64,000 bases of DNA from Bacteriovoracia bacterium (GTDB lineage Bacteria > Bdellovibrionota > Bacteriovoracia > Bacteriovoracales > Bacteriovoracaceae), in NCBI GenBank assembly GCA_030431635.1, contig JAUIIL010000002.1:1-64000 (forward strand), in the 5' to 3' direction. Positions 7,401 through 16,479 of the stretch are shown piece by piece. The position numbers were made by a program, and so were the translations under genes. The notes under the pieces are model-generated. The model saw only the letters and a program-made list of their open reading frames with translations. It did no database searches and had not been told where the DNA came from. Positions within the stretch are counted from its first letter, which is position 1. The number at the start of each line of letters is the position of its first letter.

Positions 7401-9404
7401 ATGAAACACTTGTTAGAACTTTCAAATAATCCCTACAATGCGGTTGATTTCGATAAAATTCGAGCAGAAAACTTTATCCCTGCTTTGAAGGAAGCCATCC
7501 AACTCGCAGATGAAGAAATTTTAAAATATAAAAAAATAACAGAAATTGATTTTGATAGCTGTATTTTGAAATTAGAAGAAGTGAGTGAGAAGGTTGATTA
7601 CATTGCTACCATTTTTTATGCTTTATACGCAGCAAATGCGACTAAAGAAATCCAAGAAATTTCAGAAGAAGTCTCTTCACTTCTAACTAAGTTTTCAAAT
7701 AATATAACACTCGATTCTGAGGTCTTTGAAAAAGTGAAAAAATGTTATGAAGTGAAAGGGGAATTAAGCCTAACGTCAGAGCAAGAAAAGGTTTTAGAAT
7801 CGTATTATTTAGACTTCACGCGTAATGGAGCCTTATTAAATGAAGAAGATAAGACAATTTTGAGAGATATCGATGAGAAACTTTCAACCTTGAATCTTAA
7901 GTTTTCTAAAAATGTTCTCGATGCCACCAATGCATTCGAGCTTCATATTCAAGATGAAAAGCAATTGCAAGGTTTACCAGAAAGTTCAGTAGAAGCAGCG
8001 AAAGAACTGGCCAATTCAAAAAACAAAGAAGGATGGATTTTTACTCTTCAATACCCAAGCTATATTCCATTCATTACGTATTGTGATGATCCCGAACTAA
8101 GAGAAAAGATGGCCAGAGCAGCTGGAGAGAAAGCTTTTGGAGGAGAGTTTGATAATCAAAAAAATATTATTGAAATAGTTTCATTGAAAGAAAAACGAGC
8201 TCATTTGCTAGGTTTTGAAAATCATGCCGATTTTGTCTTACAAAAAAGAATGGCCCAATCTCCTCATAAAGTTTTTTCATTTTTAGACGATCTTTTAGAA
8301 AAGGCCCTTCCTGCCGCTCAAAAAGAGAAGAAACGTATTGAGGATATGGCCGGAAAGCCACTCGATAGATGGGATGTGACTTACTATAGTGAAAAACTTA
8401 AAAAGAAAGAACTCGATCTTGATGAAGAAATGCTTCGTCCTTATTTTAAATTAGAAAATGTTGTTAAAGGTGTTTTTGATGTTGCTCATAAACTATACGG
8501 AATTAAGTTTCAACAAATAGATGTTCCAGTTTATCATCCAGAAGTTAAAGCCTACAAAGTTTTAGATGAAAAGGATGAGTATGTAGGACTTTTTTATACT
8601 GATTTTTTTCCAAGAGAAACGAAAAGAGGTGGGGCTTGGATGACGGAGCTTTTTGGCCAAGGGCATTTTCAAGGAGAGGTGAGAAGACCGCATATTTCAA
8701 TTGTTTGCAATTTTACTAAACCAACCGCTTCAAAGCCATCTTTACTTACCTTTAATGAGGTCACCACACTTTTCCATGAATTTGGCCACGCGTTACATGG
8801 TCTACTTACTCAATGCCAATATAGAAAGCTCTCTGGAACTTCTGTTTTTTGGGATTTTGTTGAACTGCCATCGCAAATAATGGAGAACTGGGTACAGGAA
8901 AAAGATTGTTTAGATTTATTTGCTGTTCATTATGAAACAGGTGAGAAAATGCCTGTTGAATTAATTGAAAAGATAAAAAAGAGTGGAAAGTTTCTTCAAG
9001 GTTTAGCAACAATAAGACAGCTTAGTTTTGGTTTAGTTGATATGGCTTGGCATACATCAAAAGCAAATGAAATTAATGATGTTGTAAAATTTGAACGCGA
9101 ACACATGTCAAAGGCCGATGTTTTTTCACCTATTGAAGGATCATGTTTTAGTACCGCTTTTTCTCATATTTTTGCAGGAGGGTATTCGGCGGGATACTAC
9201 TCCTACAAATGGGCCGAGGTTTTGGATGCCGATGCTTTTGATTTTTTTAAACAAAAAGGAATTTTCAATAAAGAGGTTGCGAATAAATTTAAAACATTTA
9301 TTCTCGAAAAAGGTGGAACTGAGCATCCGATGGAGCTTTATAAAAAATTCAGAGGAAGCGAGCCTAAAGTTGAAGCCTTGTTAAAGCGAGCAGGTCTAAG
9401 TTAA
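7401..9404 (+). CDS. M3 family zinc oligopeptidase (oligopeptidase A / Dcp-like)
   Basis: The protein has 667 residues, the usual length for M3A peptidases, and no signal peptide, so it is probably cytoplasmic. The catalytic signature TLFHEFGHALH gives zinc ligands His459 and His463 with base Glu460, and Glu488 in FVELPSQ is placed as the third ligand (25 residues after the second His). The N-terminal helical region and the late FSHIFAGGYSAGYYSYKWA stretch are typical of this family. Such enzymes degrade short peptides. In a peptide-feeding bacterium it would act on peptides imported by systems such as the ABC importer at 35901-41269; that link is inference. Confidence 0.92.
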   Translation: MKHLLELSNNPYNAVDFDKIRAENFIPALKEAIQLADEEILKYKKITEIDFDSCILKLEEVSEKVDYIATIFYALYAANATKEIQEISEEVSSLLTKFSNNITLDSEVFEKVKKCYEVKGELSLTSEQEKVLESYYLDFTRNGALLNEEDKTILRDIDEKLSTLNLKFSKNVLDATNAFELHIQDEKQLQGLPESSVEAAKELANSKNKEGWIFTLQYPSYIPFITYCDDPELREKMARAAGEKAFGGEFDNQKNIIEIVSLKEKRAHLLGFENHADFVLQKRMAQSPHKVFSFLDDLLEKALPAAQKEKKRIEDMAGKPLDRWDVTYYSEKLKKKELDLDEEMLRPYFKLENVVKGVFDVAHKLYGIKFQQIDVPVYHPEVKAYKVLDEKDEYVGLFYTDFFPRETKRGGAWMTELFGQGHFQGEVRRPHISIVCNFTKPTASKPSLLTFNEVTTLFHEFGHALHGLLTQCQYRKLSGTSVFWDFVELPSQIMENWVQEKDCLDLFAVHYETGEKMPVELIEKIKKSGKFLQGLATIRQLSFGLVDMAWHTSKANEINDVVKFEREHMSKADVFSPIEGSCFSTAFSHIFAGGYSAGYYSYKWAEVLDADAFDFFKQKGIFNKEVANKFKTFILEKGGTEHPMELYKKFRGSEPKVEALLKRAGLS

Positions 9405-9413
9405 AGTTAGTCA

Positions 9414-11018
9414 TTACTCTTTTGCCATGGGTAAGGTTAGTTTAGTAATGGCGCCTTGCCCTCTTCCTCCGCTTAATATCTCAATTTTACCACCGTTGTT
9501 TTTCATGTAATTGGCACAGTTATGTAAGCCAAAACCAGAACCTCTCTCTTTGGTTGAGTAGCCGTACTTAAATAAATTATTTAAAACTTCTTCCTCGATA
9601 CCAATTCCATTATCTTCAATAAATAATTCTACTGAATCTTCATTTCTCTTCGTATAAATAACAATATAGTAATAATCCTTTTGAAATAGAGCATAATCTT
9701 CATCCATGGCCTCAACAGCATTAACAATAGCATTTGAAATAGTTTGAGAAAGTCCTATCTTTTCAACAAAAACCTCAGCGTCATTGATGTCAAAAATAAG
9801 GTTTATGTTTCTTTTTTGTATTCGATGCTCATGCATAACAACACAATCTTGTATGATACCCTCAAGAGAGAACTTTGATTTGATCTGAGTTTTAAGATTC
9901 GCGTATTGTTGCTGGGTCGTGATGATATCACCTATATGCTTACATTCTTTAGCAATATAATTATTGGCCTCAAAAAAAATAGATTGGTGACTTTGAAAAT
10001 AGGAGCTAAGCTCTTTCATTAATGCTCCTAGTTGTTTTAGTTTGTTCTCATCCATTTCTTGCCGAAACTCAGGACTTTCAAGTTTGCTGGCCATTTGACT
10101 AAGAAGTTGTGTGTTTCTATTTAATATTTCACTTTCATTCTTTGTCGTAATTTTACCCATAATAGAAGTTAAAACATTTCCAATATTGTGCAAAACTTGA
10201 ATGGCGTTTTCGGCAACACCTTGAGAATAAGCTTGTTTAACCAGTTCATCTTGTAGTTCTTGTTTTTCAGTTTCAGACTTTATCCTTTGTGTAATGTTAA
10301 ATCCGTAAACATGTATATAGTTTAATTCTGGAATGCCTTTAAAACTCATAACATAGTATTCATTTCCTAATAGAATTGTCTCCGAAAGTGAACCTCCATT
10401 CTTTGAAAGGTTTAATATTTCTTGAGAGTCTGTTTTTTTGAAAAGATCTAAAAAACTTTTCTCAGGATGGGATTCTGAGAGTTTTTTCTCTGCGGAAGGA
10501 TTCATTTGTATAATTTTGCCTTGATGATTTAGTCTTAAAATTGGAGCAGGGTTAAAGCGAGCGAATGAAGCAAAATCATTTTCTATTTTTTTGATCTCGC
10601 TAAGATCTTTAAATGAAAGAATATAGTTTTCATTTTTATTGTTAGTAATCGTAGATTGACTGAGATAAACAGGGATAAATTGCCCATCGATGTTTTTAAG
10701 ATAAAGTTCATAATCAACACCATTTTCGAGTTCATGCTCAGGTTTAGATTCGCAATCTTCCCAAATGAAGGATTCAACAGGTGGAAGGTCGTCACCATAT
10801 TCAATATTCATCATTTGATAGAATGTTTTATTAGCTTTAACAAGCTCCCGATTACTATTAAGAATAAGAATTCCATTTTGGAGAGAATCGATAATATTTT
10901 CTAAAAACTCGTTACTTTGAAAAAGCTCTCTTGTCGTTTTTTCAATCTCTCCTTCAAGGAGTAGACGAGCTTCTTTTTCTCTATCAAGTTTCTTTTTTAG
11001 AATTTCTTCGTTAAGCAT
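9414..11018 (-). CDS. PAS-domain sensor histidine kinase, H-NOX associated
   Basis: The protein has 534 residues and is soluble (no membrane segments). Order: short coiled coil (1-40), PAS (about 40-140), second PAS-like domain (about 150-245), a dimerisation helix with atypical H-box VLHNIGNVL (His277), and HATPase_c ending with FIEDNGIGI, GYSTKERGSGFGLHNCA. The HNIGN type of H-box differs from classical HE-x-x-TP kinases. It lies 8 bases downstream of the H-NOX gene in the same operon, making it the likely direct partner whose autophosphorylation the H-NOX protein modulates. Last gene of the cluster, convergent with the M3 peptidase. Confidence 0.85.
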   Translation of the reverse strand: MLNEEILKKKLDREKEARLLLEGEIEKTTRELFQSNEFLENIIDSLQNGILILNSNRELVKANKTFYQMMNIEYGDDLPPVESFIWEDCESKPEHELENGVDYELYLKNIDGQFIPVYLSQSTITNNKNENYILSFKDLSEIKKIENDFASFARFNPAPILRLNHQGKIIQMNPSAEKKLSESHPEKSFLDLFKKTDSQEILNLSKNGGSLSETILLGNEYYVMSFKGIPELNYIHVYGFNITQRIKSETEKQELQDELVKQAYSQGVAENAIQVLHNIGNVLTSIMGKITTKNESEILNRNTQLLSQMASKLESPEFRQEMDENKLKQLGALMKELSSYFQSHQSIFFEANNYIAKECKHIGDIITTQQQYANLKTQIKSKFSLEGIIQDCVVMHEHRIQKRNINLIFDINDAEVFVEKIGLSQTISNAIVNAVEAMDEDYALFQKDYYYIVIYTKRNEDSVELFIEDNGIGIEEEVLNNLFKYGYSTKERGSGFGLHNCANYMKNNGGKIEILSGGRGQGAITKLTLPMAKE

Positions 11019-11026
11019 ATAAATCC

Positions 11027-11554
11027 TTATTTAAAGGTTATGTGAAATTTGTAATTTTCTAGATCTTGTTCCCATTTAAGAGATACATCTTTACCAAAAT
11101 AATCCGCTAATCCATAAATAAGACCTTCCACTAAGTAGGGAAGATTTCTTTTAGAAATATAGGTGAGTTCTAAATTTTCATCATCAATTCTTTTGGCAAT
11201 AAACTTAGGAGTTTCGGCTCCTTTAAATATTTTCCTTACTTCAACATGGATAATTCCATCTAATTCCTCAAGAAGTGAAATAGGATTATCATATTTTTCA
11301 ACCAAGTGATGAGAGTGTTTGGCCAGTTTTGAAAAGGCAAATCGTCCAAAAGAAACAAGAGTTTTCTCGATAGGTAATTGCTTTAATTGAAGAGCTGTGT
11401 TTAGTAGAGTCGCAAAAATATTATCATCATAACTTCTGGGTGAAATAAAAACTGTTTCATCAACACAGCTATCTTCTAATATTTCTTCCCATGCTTCATC
11501 ATTAAAGTTTTTAATTATAAAACTTTCAAAAATATTAAACATGATCCCTTTCAT
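11027..11554 (-). CDS. H-NOX heme nitric oxide sensor protein
   Basis: The protein has 175 residues from ATG 11554, chosen because GGAGGGGAAT directly precedes it and the N-terminus MKGIMFNIFESFI then matches the family (MKG-(I/V)-x-F/N). Heme ligand His103 is in DGIIHVEV, and the propionate-binding Y-x-S-x-R motif is Tyr132-Ser134-Arg136 (YISKR). The position matching the O2-binding distal tyrosine of the Thermoanaerobacter (Caldanaerobacter) protein aligns to Leu141, suggesting selective NO binding. Soluble stand-alone sensor overlapping the upstream REC-kinase by 20 bases and followed by a PAS kinase. Confidence 0.9.
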   Translation of the reverse strand: MKGIMFNIFESFIIKNFNDEAWEEILEDSCVDETVFISPRSYDDNIFATLLNTALQLKQLPIEKTLVSFGRFAFSKLAKHSHHLVEKYDNPISLLEELDGIIHVEVRKIFKGAETPKFIAKRIDDENLELTYISKRNLPYLVEGLIYGLADYFGKDVSLKWEQDLENYKFHITFK

Positions 11555-12722
11555 ATTCCCCTCCATTGTATAATGGGAAAATAAGATTAAATAAACTTCC
11601 TTCTCCTGGTGTTGACTCCACTTCAATTCGTCCATTTTGTAGTGTTGTAAGTTCTTTTGTGATGGCAAGCCCAAGACCTAAGCCTGGTTTTGTATGCGAT
11701 AGATTTTCAACACGATGAAATTTATCAAATATAAACTCTAACTGTTCTTGAGGAATTCCAATTCCTGTATCTTGAACTGAGAAATAAACTTCATCTTCCT
11801 TTTGTGTACATGAAACCTGGACAAAACCAGAGTCCGTGAATTTAATAGCATTATTGGTTAAATTGATAAGACATTGAAGAACTCTGTTGTAATCAAGCTC
11901 TGTATAGATTTCTTCTTCACAGGGAATAAAGTTTATCTCAATATTATTATCATTAATTATTTTACTAGAAATAATTTTGTATAAATCCTCCAGGATATCT
12001 TTTGTTCGTATAGGAGCAAGATTTAGTTTTACTTTTTTCTTTGAAATAGAAGAAATATCAAAGAGATCATCAATGAGAACCTTCATTAGGTGAGCATTTT
12101 TTTTCATAATTGTAATGAACTCTTTCGCCTCATCTTGAACTTCCTCTTCTTCCAGTAAATCAGTAAAGCCAATAATTGATGAAAGAGGTGTTTTTAATTC
12201 GTGAGAAAGACTAGATAGAAAATCGTCTTTTATTTGGTTGTTGCGATACTTGACACAGAGATTAAGAGCGACTTGCTCGATCTCCTCAGAAGCAAAAGGT
12301 TTTTTTAAATAAAGAAGTTTATCGGGCTGTCCAATTTTTTTTACAATATCATTGAGATTTGTATCTGAATATGCAGTGACTATGACTATTTCAACTTTAG
12401 GATCAAGCTCTCTAATCCTCTTTGCCGTTTCCGCTCCATCTATTCCTGGGGGCATCCTCATGTCTACAAAAACAACTTGAATGGGGTTGTTATTTAAATT
12501 CTCTTCAACAATTTTAACTCCATCAATTCCTTGGTTAGCAGTAAAAATATCAAAAACAATATCATCAAAAGAGCTTTCTTGATTTTCAACAGCAATATCT
12601 TTTTCCTCAAAAAAGCTAGCAGCTAGATTATCAATTTCTGAATTGTTAGTTTTTTCAAAGATTTTTTTGTAAGCATTAATAACCTCATTTTCATCATCGA
12701 TAAAAAGAATTTTATTGTTCAT
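11535..12722 (-). CDS. Receiver-histidine kinase hybrid (REC-HisKA-HATPase)
   Basis: The protein has 395 residues from ATG 12722, which has AGGAAAT immediately upstream. The N-terminal receiver carries acidic pocket DDE (9-11) and phosphoacceptor Asp87 in VFVDMRMP, Thr in IVTAYSD and Lys in LKKPF. An insertion of about 35 residues between the first helix and the second strand makes it longer than usual. Then HisKA with SLSHELKTP (His174) and HATPase_c with NLTNNAIKF, QDTGIGIP and GLGLGLAI. Cytoplasmic. A receiver preceding a kinase implies it is driven by another kinase in the cluster, i.e. a phosphorelay. It overlaps its neighbours by 11 and 20 bases. Confidence 0.88.
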   Translation of the reverse strand: MNNKILFIDDENEVINAYKKIFEKTNNSEIDNLAASFFEEKDIAVENQESSFDDIVFDIFTANQGIDGVKIVEENLNNNPIQVVFVDMRMPPGIDGAETAKRIRELDPKVEIVIVTAYSDTNLNDIVKKIGQPDKLLYLKKPFASEEIEQVALNLCVKYRNNQIKDDFLSSLSHELKTPLSSIIGFTDLLEEEEVQDEAKEFITIMKKNAHLMKVLIDDLFDISSISKKKVKLNLAPIRTKDILEDLYKIISSKIINDNNIEINFIPCEEEIYTELDYNRVLQCLINLTNNAIKFTDSGFVQVSCTQKEDEVYFSVQDTGIGIPQEQLEFIFDKFHRVENLSHTKPGLGLGLAITKELTTLQNGRIEVESTPGEGSLFNLIFPLYNGGEYERDHV

Positions 12723-13410
12723 ATATTTCCTCACAGGTTGTTGCTACTGATCTTAGTTTTTGAGAGAGGTTTTCTGTTAAACCGATAAAGCTGGCCTTTG
12801 TCTTAAATTCTCTTCCTTCTCGCTCACAAGAGTATGTTCTTATGAGAACATTATCATCGAGTTTTAAAACTTGTTTCATAATCTTGGAAGAGAGCATAAT
12901 TTTGGCATTTAAGGGAAGCTCAATTGGAGATAAGAACTGAATATCAAATTCAGAAAAAGAAGTTATGCTAACTTTAATATTTCCGCTTGGCTTTAATAAA
13001 AACCCATCGGATAAAGTTTGAACAGATGAAAAATTTCCATTGCTGGTACCTGTTAATAGTTGATGAATTTTTTCTTGCAATAATTGTTTATCAATCGGTT
13101 TTATGAGGTAATCGTCGGCTCCATTTTTTAGACATTCTTTAATATCATCTTTAAGATTCTTTGCTGTTAACATGCAAATTTTAAATGAACGACAAGGGAT
13201 TTTTTTGATGTAGAGGAGAAAACTCTTTCCATCCATAATAGGCATCATAATATCAAGTAAAACAACATCGATGTCACTATTAAGGACAAGGGCTTGAATA
13301 GCTTGCTCTCCATTACAGGACTCAAGGACAATATGCTTATCTCTTATAAGCATTGTCTTAAGCATTAGTCTTATGTTGTCGTTATCTTCAACGATAAGAA
13401 TCTTGCCCAT
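12712..13410 (-). CDS. Response regulator with PilZ-like C-terminal domain
   Basis: The protein has 232 residues. The receiver spans about 1-120 (KILIVEDND, Asp53 in LLDIMMPIMDG, Lys in LIKPID). The C-terminal 100 residues, with alternating beta strands and LPLNAKIMLSS...FKTKASFIGL, look like a PilZ beta barrel but lack the canonical RxxxR and D/NxSxxG c-di-GMP-binding motifs. So it may be a non-binding PilZ-fold output. Start supported by GGAGGGGAAT before ATG 13410. It overlaps the REC-kinase by 11 bases. In the NO cluster it could carry the response to motility or surface machinery; that is inference. Confidence 0.7.
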   Translation of the reverse strand: MGKILIVEDNDNIRLMLKTMLIRDKHIVLESCNGEQAIQALVLNSDIDVVLLDIMMPIMDGKSFLLYIKKIPCRSFKICMLTAKNLKDDIKECLKNGADDYLIKPIDKQLLQEKIHQLLTGTSNGNFSSVQTLSDGFLLKPSGNIKVSITSFSEFDIQFLSPIELPLNAKIMLSSKIMKQVLKLDDNVLIRTYSCEREGREFKTKASFIGLTENLSQKLRSVATTCEEIYEQ

Positions 13411-13465
13411 ATTCCCCTCCTGAGAGTATTAAAGCATTTTCTTGTTAAGAGAATATGGATAAGAG

Positions 13466-13479
13466 TGGAGATCTCTCCA
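13466..13479. promoter_or_regulatory. Inverted repeat between two signalling genes
   Basis: TGGAGA-TC-TCTCCA forms a perfect 6-bp inverted repeat in the 94-base gap separating the OmpR-like gene from the REC-PilZ-like gene, the only real gap of the cluster. It may be a regulator operator or an RNA stem. No T-run follows in the minus direction, so simple termination is unlikely. Confidence 0.3.
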
Positions 13480-13504
13480 TAATGTAGGAGTAAGTTATTG
13501 AAAG

Positions 13505-14185
13505 TTAAGGGGTTTTTACTAAATACCCCTCTCCGTAAACAGTGAGAATTTCGACTTTGCTAGGCTTGAGTTTACTTCGTAAATGGCTAATATGACTATC
13601 GATGGTTCTATCTGTCATTTCTGAATCGTGATAAGCAATGTGAAAAATAATGGCTTCACGTGAAAAAATACGATCGGGATTTTGAAGAAAAAGCTCTAGC
13701 ATTCTAAATTCTGTTGGAGTTAAAGTTATTAAGTTGTTCTTCAATTTTAATGAATGATTTTTTAAGTTTAACTCTAGATCTTGAAACTGTATTTTCTCAC
13801 TAACTTGTTCATTCACAAATTGTTTGAGAATACTTTTCACAATAACTTTTATTTCACTCAAAGAAGTTGGTTTGGAAATGTAGTTAATGGCACCAAGACT
13901 ATAGCCTGTAAGTTTTGAAGAATTATCTTGTTTAGCAGAATGAAAAATAATAGGAGTTTGCTCACTTATTTTTTCATTTTTGGCCCTGGTGCAAACTTCA
14001 TATCCGCTCATATCAGGCATCATGATGTCCAGAATAACGAGAGAGGGTTTTTCTTTATGCCAAACTTTCAAGGCTTCTTCGCCATTAGAGGCCAGTAAAA
14101 TATGATATTCTTCCTTGAGTCCTTCTCCAAGAAACTTTCTTATATCTTCATTATCATCAACAATTAAAATCTTATGCTTGGTCAT
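13505..14185 (-). CDS. OmpR/PhoB-family response regulator
   Basis: The protein has 226 residues. The receiver (KILIVDDNED, Asp53 in VILDIMMPDMSG, Lys in ISKPTS) is followed by a winged helix DNA-binding domain with LTPTEFRMLELFLQNP, DRTIDSHISHLRSKL and VYGEGYLVKTP, the standard PhoB signature. It is the only DNA-binding output of the cluster, so it probably mediates its transcriptional response. It overlaps the upstream nitronate monooxygenase gene by 14 bases. No kinase is fused; candidates are the two kinases downstream. Confidence 0.92.
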   Translation of the reverse strand: MTKHKILIVDDNEDIRKFLGEGLKEEYHILLASNGEEALKVWHKEKPSLVILDIMMPDMSGYEVCTRAKNEKISEQTPIIFHSAKQDNSSKLTGYSLGAINYISKPTSLSEIKVIVKSILKQFVNEQVSEKIQFQDLELNLKNHSLKLKNNLITLTPTEFRMLELFLQNPDRIFSREAIIFHIAYHDSEMTDRTIDSHISHLRSKLKPSKVEILTVYGEGYLVKTP

Positions 14186-15155
14186 TCTTCAACACATCAA
14201 AAGCAGTTTGATACTCACTTATAAGTCTATCGACGACTTCTTTGATAGTCTCTTCTTTGTGACTGAATTCAATAGAGGAGCCCGCGCACCAAACTGATTT
14301 ATAGGTGGCGCCGAACGCTGCTTTTTCAAGCAGTTTCATTCCTTTGTAAAAAGTCAGCATCTTGGCATATTTTTTAATTTTTTTATTCTTATTTAAAAAA
14401 GACTCAATCGGGTTTTGTTCAACACCAATATTTTGAACATAAGGTGTGTTAATGACAGTACAGGGTGTGCCAGAGAGCTTTGTCGTAACGACAATATCTT
14501 GAGCCCCATATTGAATACAGGCTTCTTTATATTCTGGAGTAACGCCACATTCTTTTGTTGGGATAAATGGAGATCCGATAGAAAAACCATCTGCTCCTAA
14601 AGCCAGCATAGAAAGGAGTCCACTGCCAGTATTGACTCCTCCAGCAGAAATGACTGGAACAGAAAATTCTCTCTTTAACATAGGAACGAGGAGAGACGCT
14701 GGAATTTTACCGAGGTGGCCACCTGCTCCACTATTAACAGCAACTAGCGCATCAGCACCAAAATCAACAACTTTTTGAGCGTATTTTTTATCAGTCACAT
14801 CACAGAAGACTTTGATATTTTTTTGATGAGAGCGTTCAATGACTTCAAGAGGATTTCCGAGTGAAGTGATAAAGTAATCAACCTGATAATCAAGGCAAGC
14901 TTCTAACTGTTGTTTATAAAGAGGATTTGACTGGTTAACAATAAGGTTAATGCCAATAGGGCCAGAAGAGTTCTTCTTTAAAAAATCTAGAGCTTCTTTA
15001 AGTTCATCAATCGTTCTAAAGTTGTGGGCAGGAATACAGCCGGTTATCCCTGCTTGAGAAGCAGCAATAAGCATCTCTTTGTTCGTGACCAAGAACATTG
15101 GGGCCATAATAATAGGAAATTCTATTCCTAGAAGTTTTTGTAGTTTTGTTTTCAT
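14172..15155 (-). CDS. Nitronate monooxygenase-like flavoprotein
   Basis: The protein has 327 residues from ATG 15155; an in-frame GTG at 15179 is a weaker alternative. The FMN-dependent TIM barrel of the nitronate monooxygenase / 2-nitropropane dioxygenase family is visible as LGIEFPIIMAPMF near the N-terminus, GAGGHLG (phosphate-binding), PVISAGGVNTG and ADGFSIGSPFI. These enzymes oxidise alkyl nitronates; the similar enoyl-reductase FabK fold cannot be excluded without alignment. First gene of the H-NOX cluster, overlapping the OmpR-like regulator by 14 bases, which suggests a nitro- or nitrosative-stress theme. Confidence 0.82.
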   Translation of the reverse strand: MKTKLQKLLGIEFPIIMAPMFLVTNKEMLIAASQAGITGCIPAHNFRTIDELKEALDFLKKNSSGPIGINLIVNQSNPLYKQQLEACLDYQVDYFITSLGNPLEVIERSHQKNIKVFCDVTDKKYAQKVVDFGADALVAVNSGAGGHLGKIPASLLVPMLKREFSVPVISAGGVNTGSGLLSMLALGADGFSIGSPFIPTKECGVTPEYKEACIQYGAQDIVVTTKLSGTPCTVINTPYVQNIGVEQNPIESFLNKNKKIKKYAKMLTFYKGMKLLEKAAFGATYKSVWCAGSSIEFSHKEETIKEVVDRLISEYQTAFDVLKNDQA

Positions 15156-15261
15156 AGGCTTCAAGTATAGCTCTGGCACCTAATGTAAGGCAACGAAAGA
15201 CTTATTTACTATTCTTTTAGATTGCATAGAGATAGCTTAAAGATTCAAACAAGGAGAGTTT

Positions 15262-16434
15262 ATGAAAATAATAGGGATGTTAATCAGTTTATCATTCTTT
15301 TGCTTTGCGCAAGAACCTGAATACCAATGGATCAGCATTGGAACTGATGCAGTAGAGAGTCTTAATCAGAAAAGTTTTCCTGAGGCAAAATTATTTGCTG
15401 GAAATCAAATGGCATCAGTTATGAGGGTGAAGAAAAACCAAATTAAAGCTATCTCGCATTTGATGCATGAGAAGTATGAGCGTTGTGCTGGCTTTATGGC
15501 CCATAAGACAGAAGAGGAAGCTCTGGAAGCAGCCTCTTTTAACTCGGAAAAAAATAGAGCTGGTAGTGCTATTTTTGCTAATTATTCTATCGATATGGCT
15601 TCAACAGTTGAGCCAATGATTCAAGAGGTGAAAGAAACCAATATTAGAAACACGATTATTAAACTCTCTAATTTTGAAAATAGGTATTATCTCAATCAAA
15701 CCGGAGTTGAGTCTCAAAATTGGGTAAAAGATCTTTGGAGTAAATACCTAGCAGCAAGAAGTGATGCAAAAGTTGAGTTTTTTCAACATAAAAATTGGCC
15801 ACAGCCTTCTGTTGTCGCAACTATTCAAGGGGAGCAAATTCCTAATGAAGTAATTGTTATTGGAGGACATGCCGATTCTATTAATAGAAGAAGTTCAAGA
15901 GCTCCAGGAGCAGATGATAATGCTTCTGGAATTGCTACCATTTCAGAAGTCATAAGAGTATTGGCCGAAACTGGCTATCGACCATCACGAACTATTAAGT
16001 TTATAGGGTATGCAGCAGAAGAAGTGGGCCTTCTTGGTTCGCAAGAAATAGCTAAAGACTTTAAATTAAATAATAAAGAAGTCATTGGAGTTATGCAGCT
16101 TGATATGACAAACCATAAAGGGACCCATGATAAAGACATTGTCATGATGACAGACTTTACTAATAAGCCTCAAAATCAATTTTTAGGACAAGTTATTGAT
16201 ACATACCTAAAAATACCATGGGGATATTCTCAATGTGGCTATGGGTGTTCAGATCATGCTTCTTGGTACAGACAAGGGTATCCAGCCTCTATGCCTTTTG
16301 AATCAAAAATGGAAGATATTAACCATAAAATTCACACGAATCAAGATACAATCGATGCTTCAGGTGGGACTGCTGAGCATGCAACGAAATTCGCGAAAAT
16401 GGCAACGGCTTACATGGTTGAGCTTGCTAAGTAA
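15262..16434 (+). CDS. Secreted M28 aminopeptidase, Vibrio/Aeromonas leucyl aminopeptidase type
   Basis: The protein has 390 residues with signal peptide MKIIGMLISLSFFCFA. After a propeptide-like segment comes the M28 domain, with cocatalytic zinc ligands and base at His203 (GGHADSI), Asp218 (PGADDN), Glu253/Glu254 (YAAEEVGLLGSQ), Asp281 (QLDMTN) and His358 (KIHT). Cys325 and Cys329 (CGYGCSDHASW) match the disulfide pair of the Vibrio proteolyticus enzyme, and overall similarity to that enzyme is high. It would release N-terminal hydrophobic residues from peptides outside the cytoplasm, useful to a predator or protein-eater. AGGAGAG precedes ATG 15262. Confidence 0.93.
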   Translation: MKIIGMLISLSFFCFAQEPEYQWISIGTDAVESLNQKSFPEAKLFAGNQMASVMRVKKNQIKAISHLMHEKYERCAGFMAHKTEEEALEAASFNSEKNRAGSAIFANYSIDMASTVEPMIQEVKETNIRNTIIKLSNFENRYYLNQTGVESQNWVKDLWSKYLAARSDAKVEFFQHKNWPQPSVVATIQGEQIPNEVIVIGGHADSINRRSSRAPGADDNASGIATISEVIRVLAETGYRPSRTIKFIGYAAEEVGLLGSQEIAKDFKLNNKEVIGVMQLDMTNHKGTHDKDIVMMTDFTNKPQNQFLGQVIDTYLKIPWGYSQCGYGCSDHASWYRQGYPASMPFESKMEDINHKIHTNQDTIDASGGTAEHATKFAKMATAYMVELAK

Positions 16435-16452
16435 CTTTTAAAAAGATAATAT

Positions 16453-16479
16453 GGAGCAAAACAAAAAAGGTTTTGCTCC
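16453..16479 (+). terminator. Perfect 10-bp hairpin between aminopeptidase and helicase genes
   Basis: GGAGCAAAAC and GTTTTGCTCC form a perfect 10-bp stem around the loop AAAAAAG. It lies 18 bases after the aminopeptidase stop and ends exactly one base before the TTG start of the helicase gene. No strong T-run follows (TTGTC), so it is an imperfect terminator. It contains the only purine-rich tract (AAAAAAGG) available as helicase ribosome binding site, partly in the loop, so it may regulate helicase translation. Confidence 0.5.

Noticed and set aside
11555-11674. Extension of the H-NOX protein by 40 residues upstream
   Set aside because: The family starts at MKG-(I/V)-x-F/N, ATG 11554 has an excellent ribosome site, and the extension would overlap the REC-kinase gene by 140 bases.
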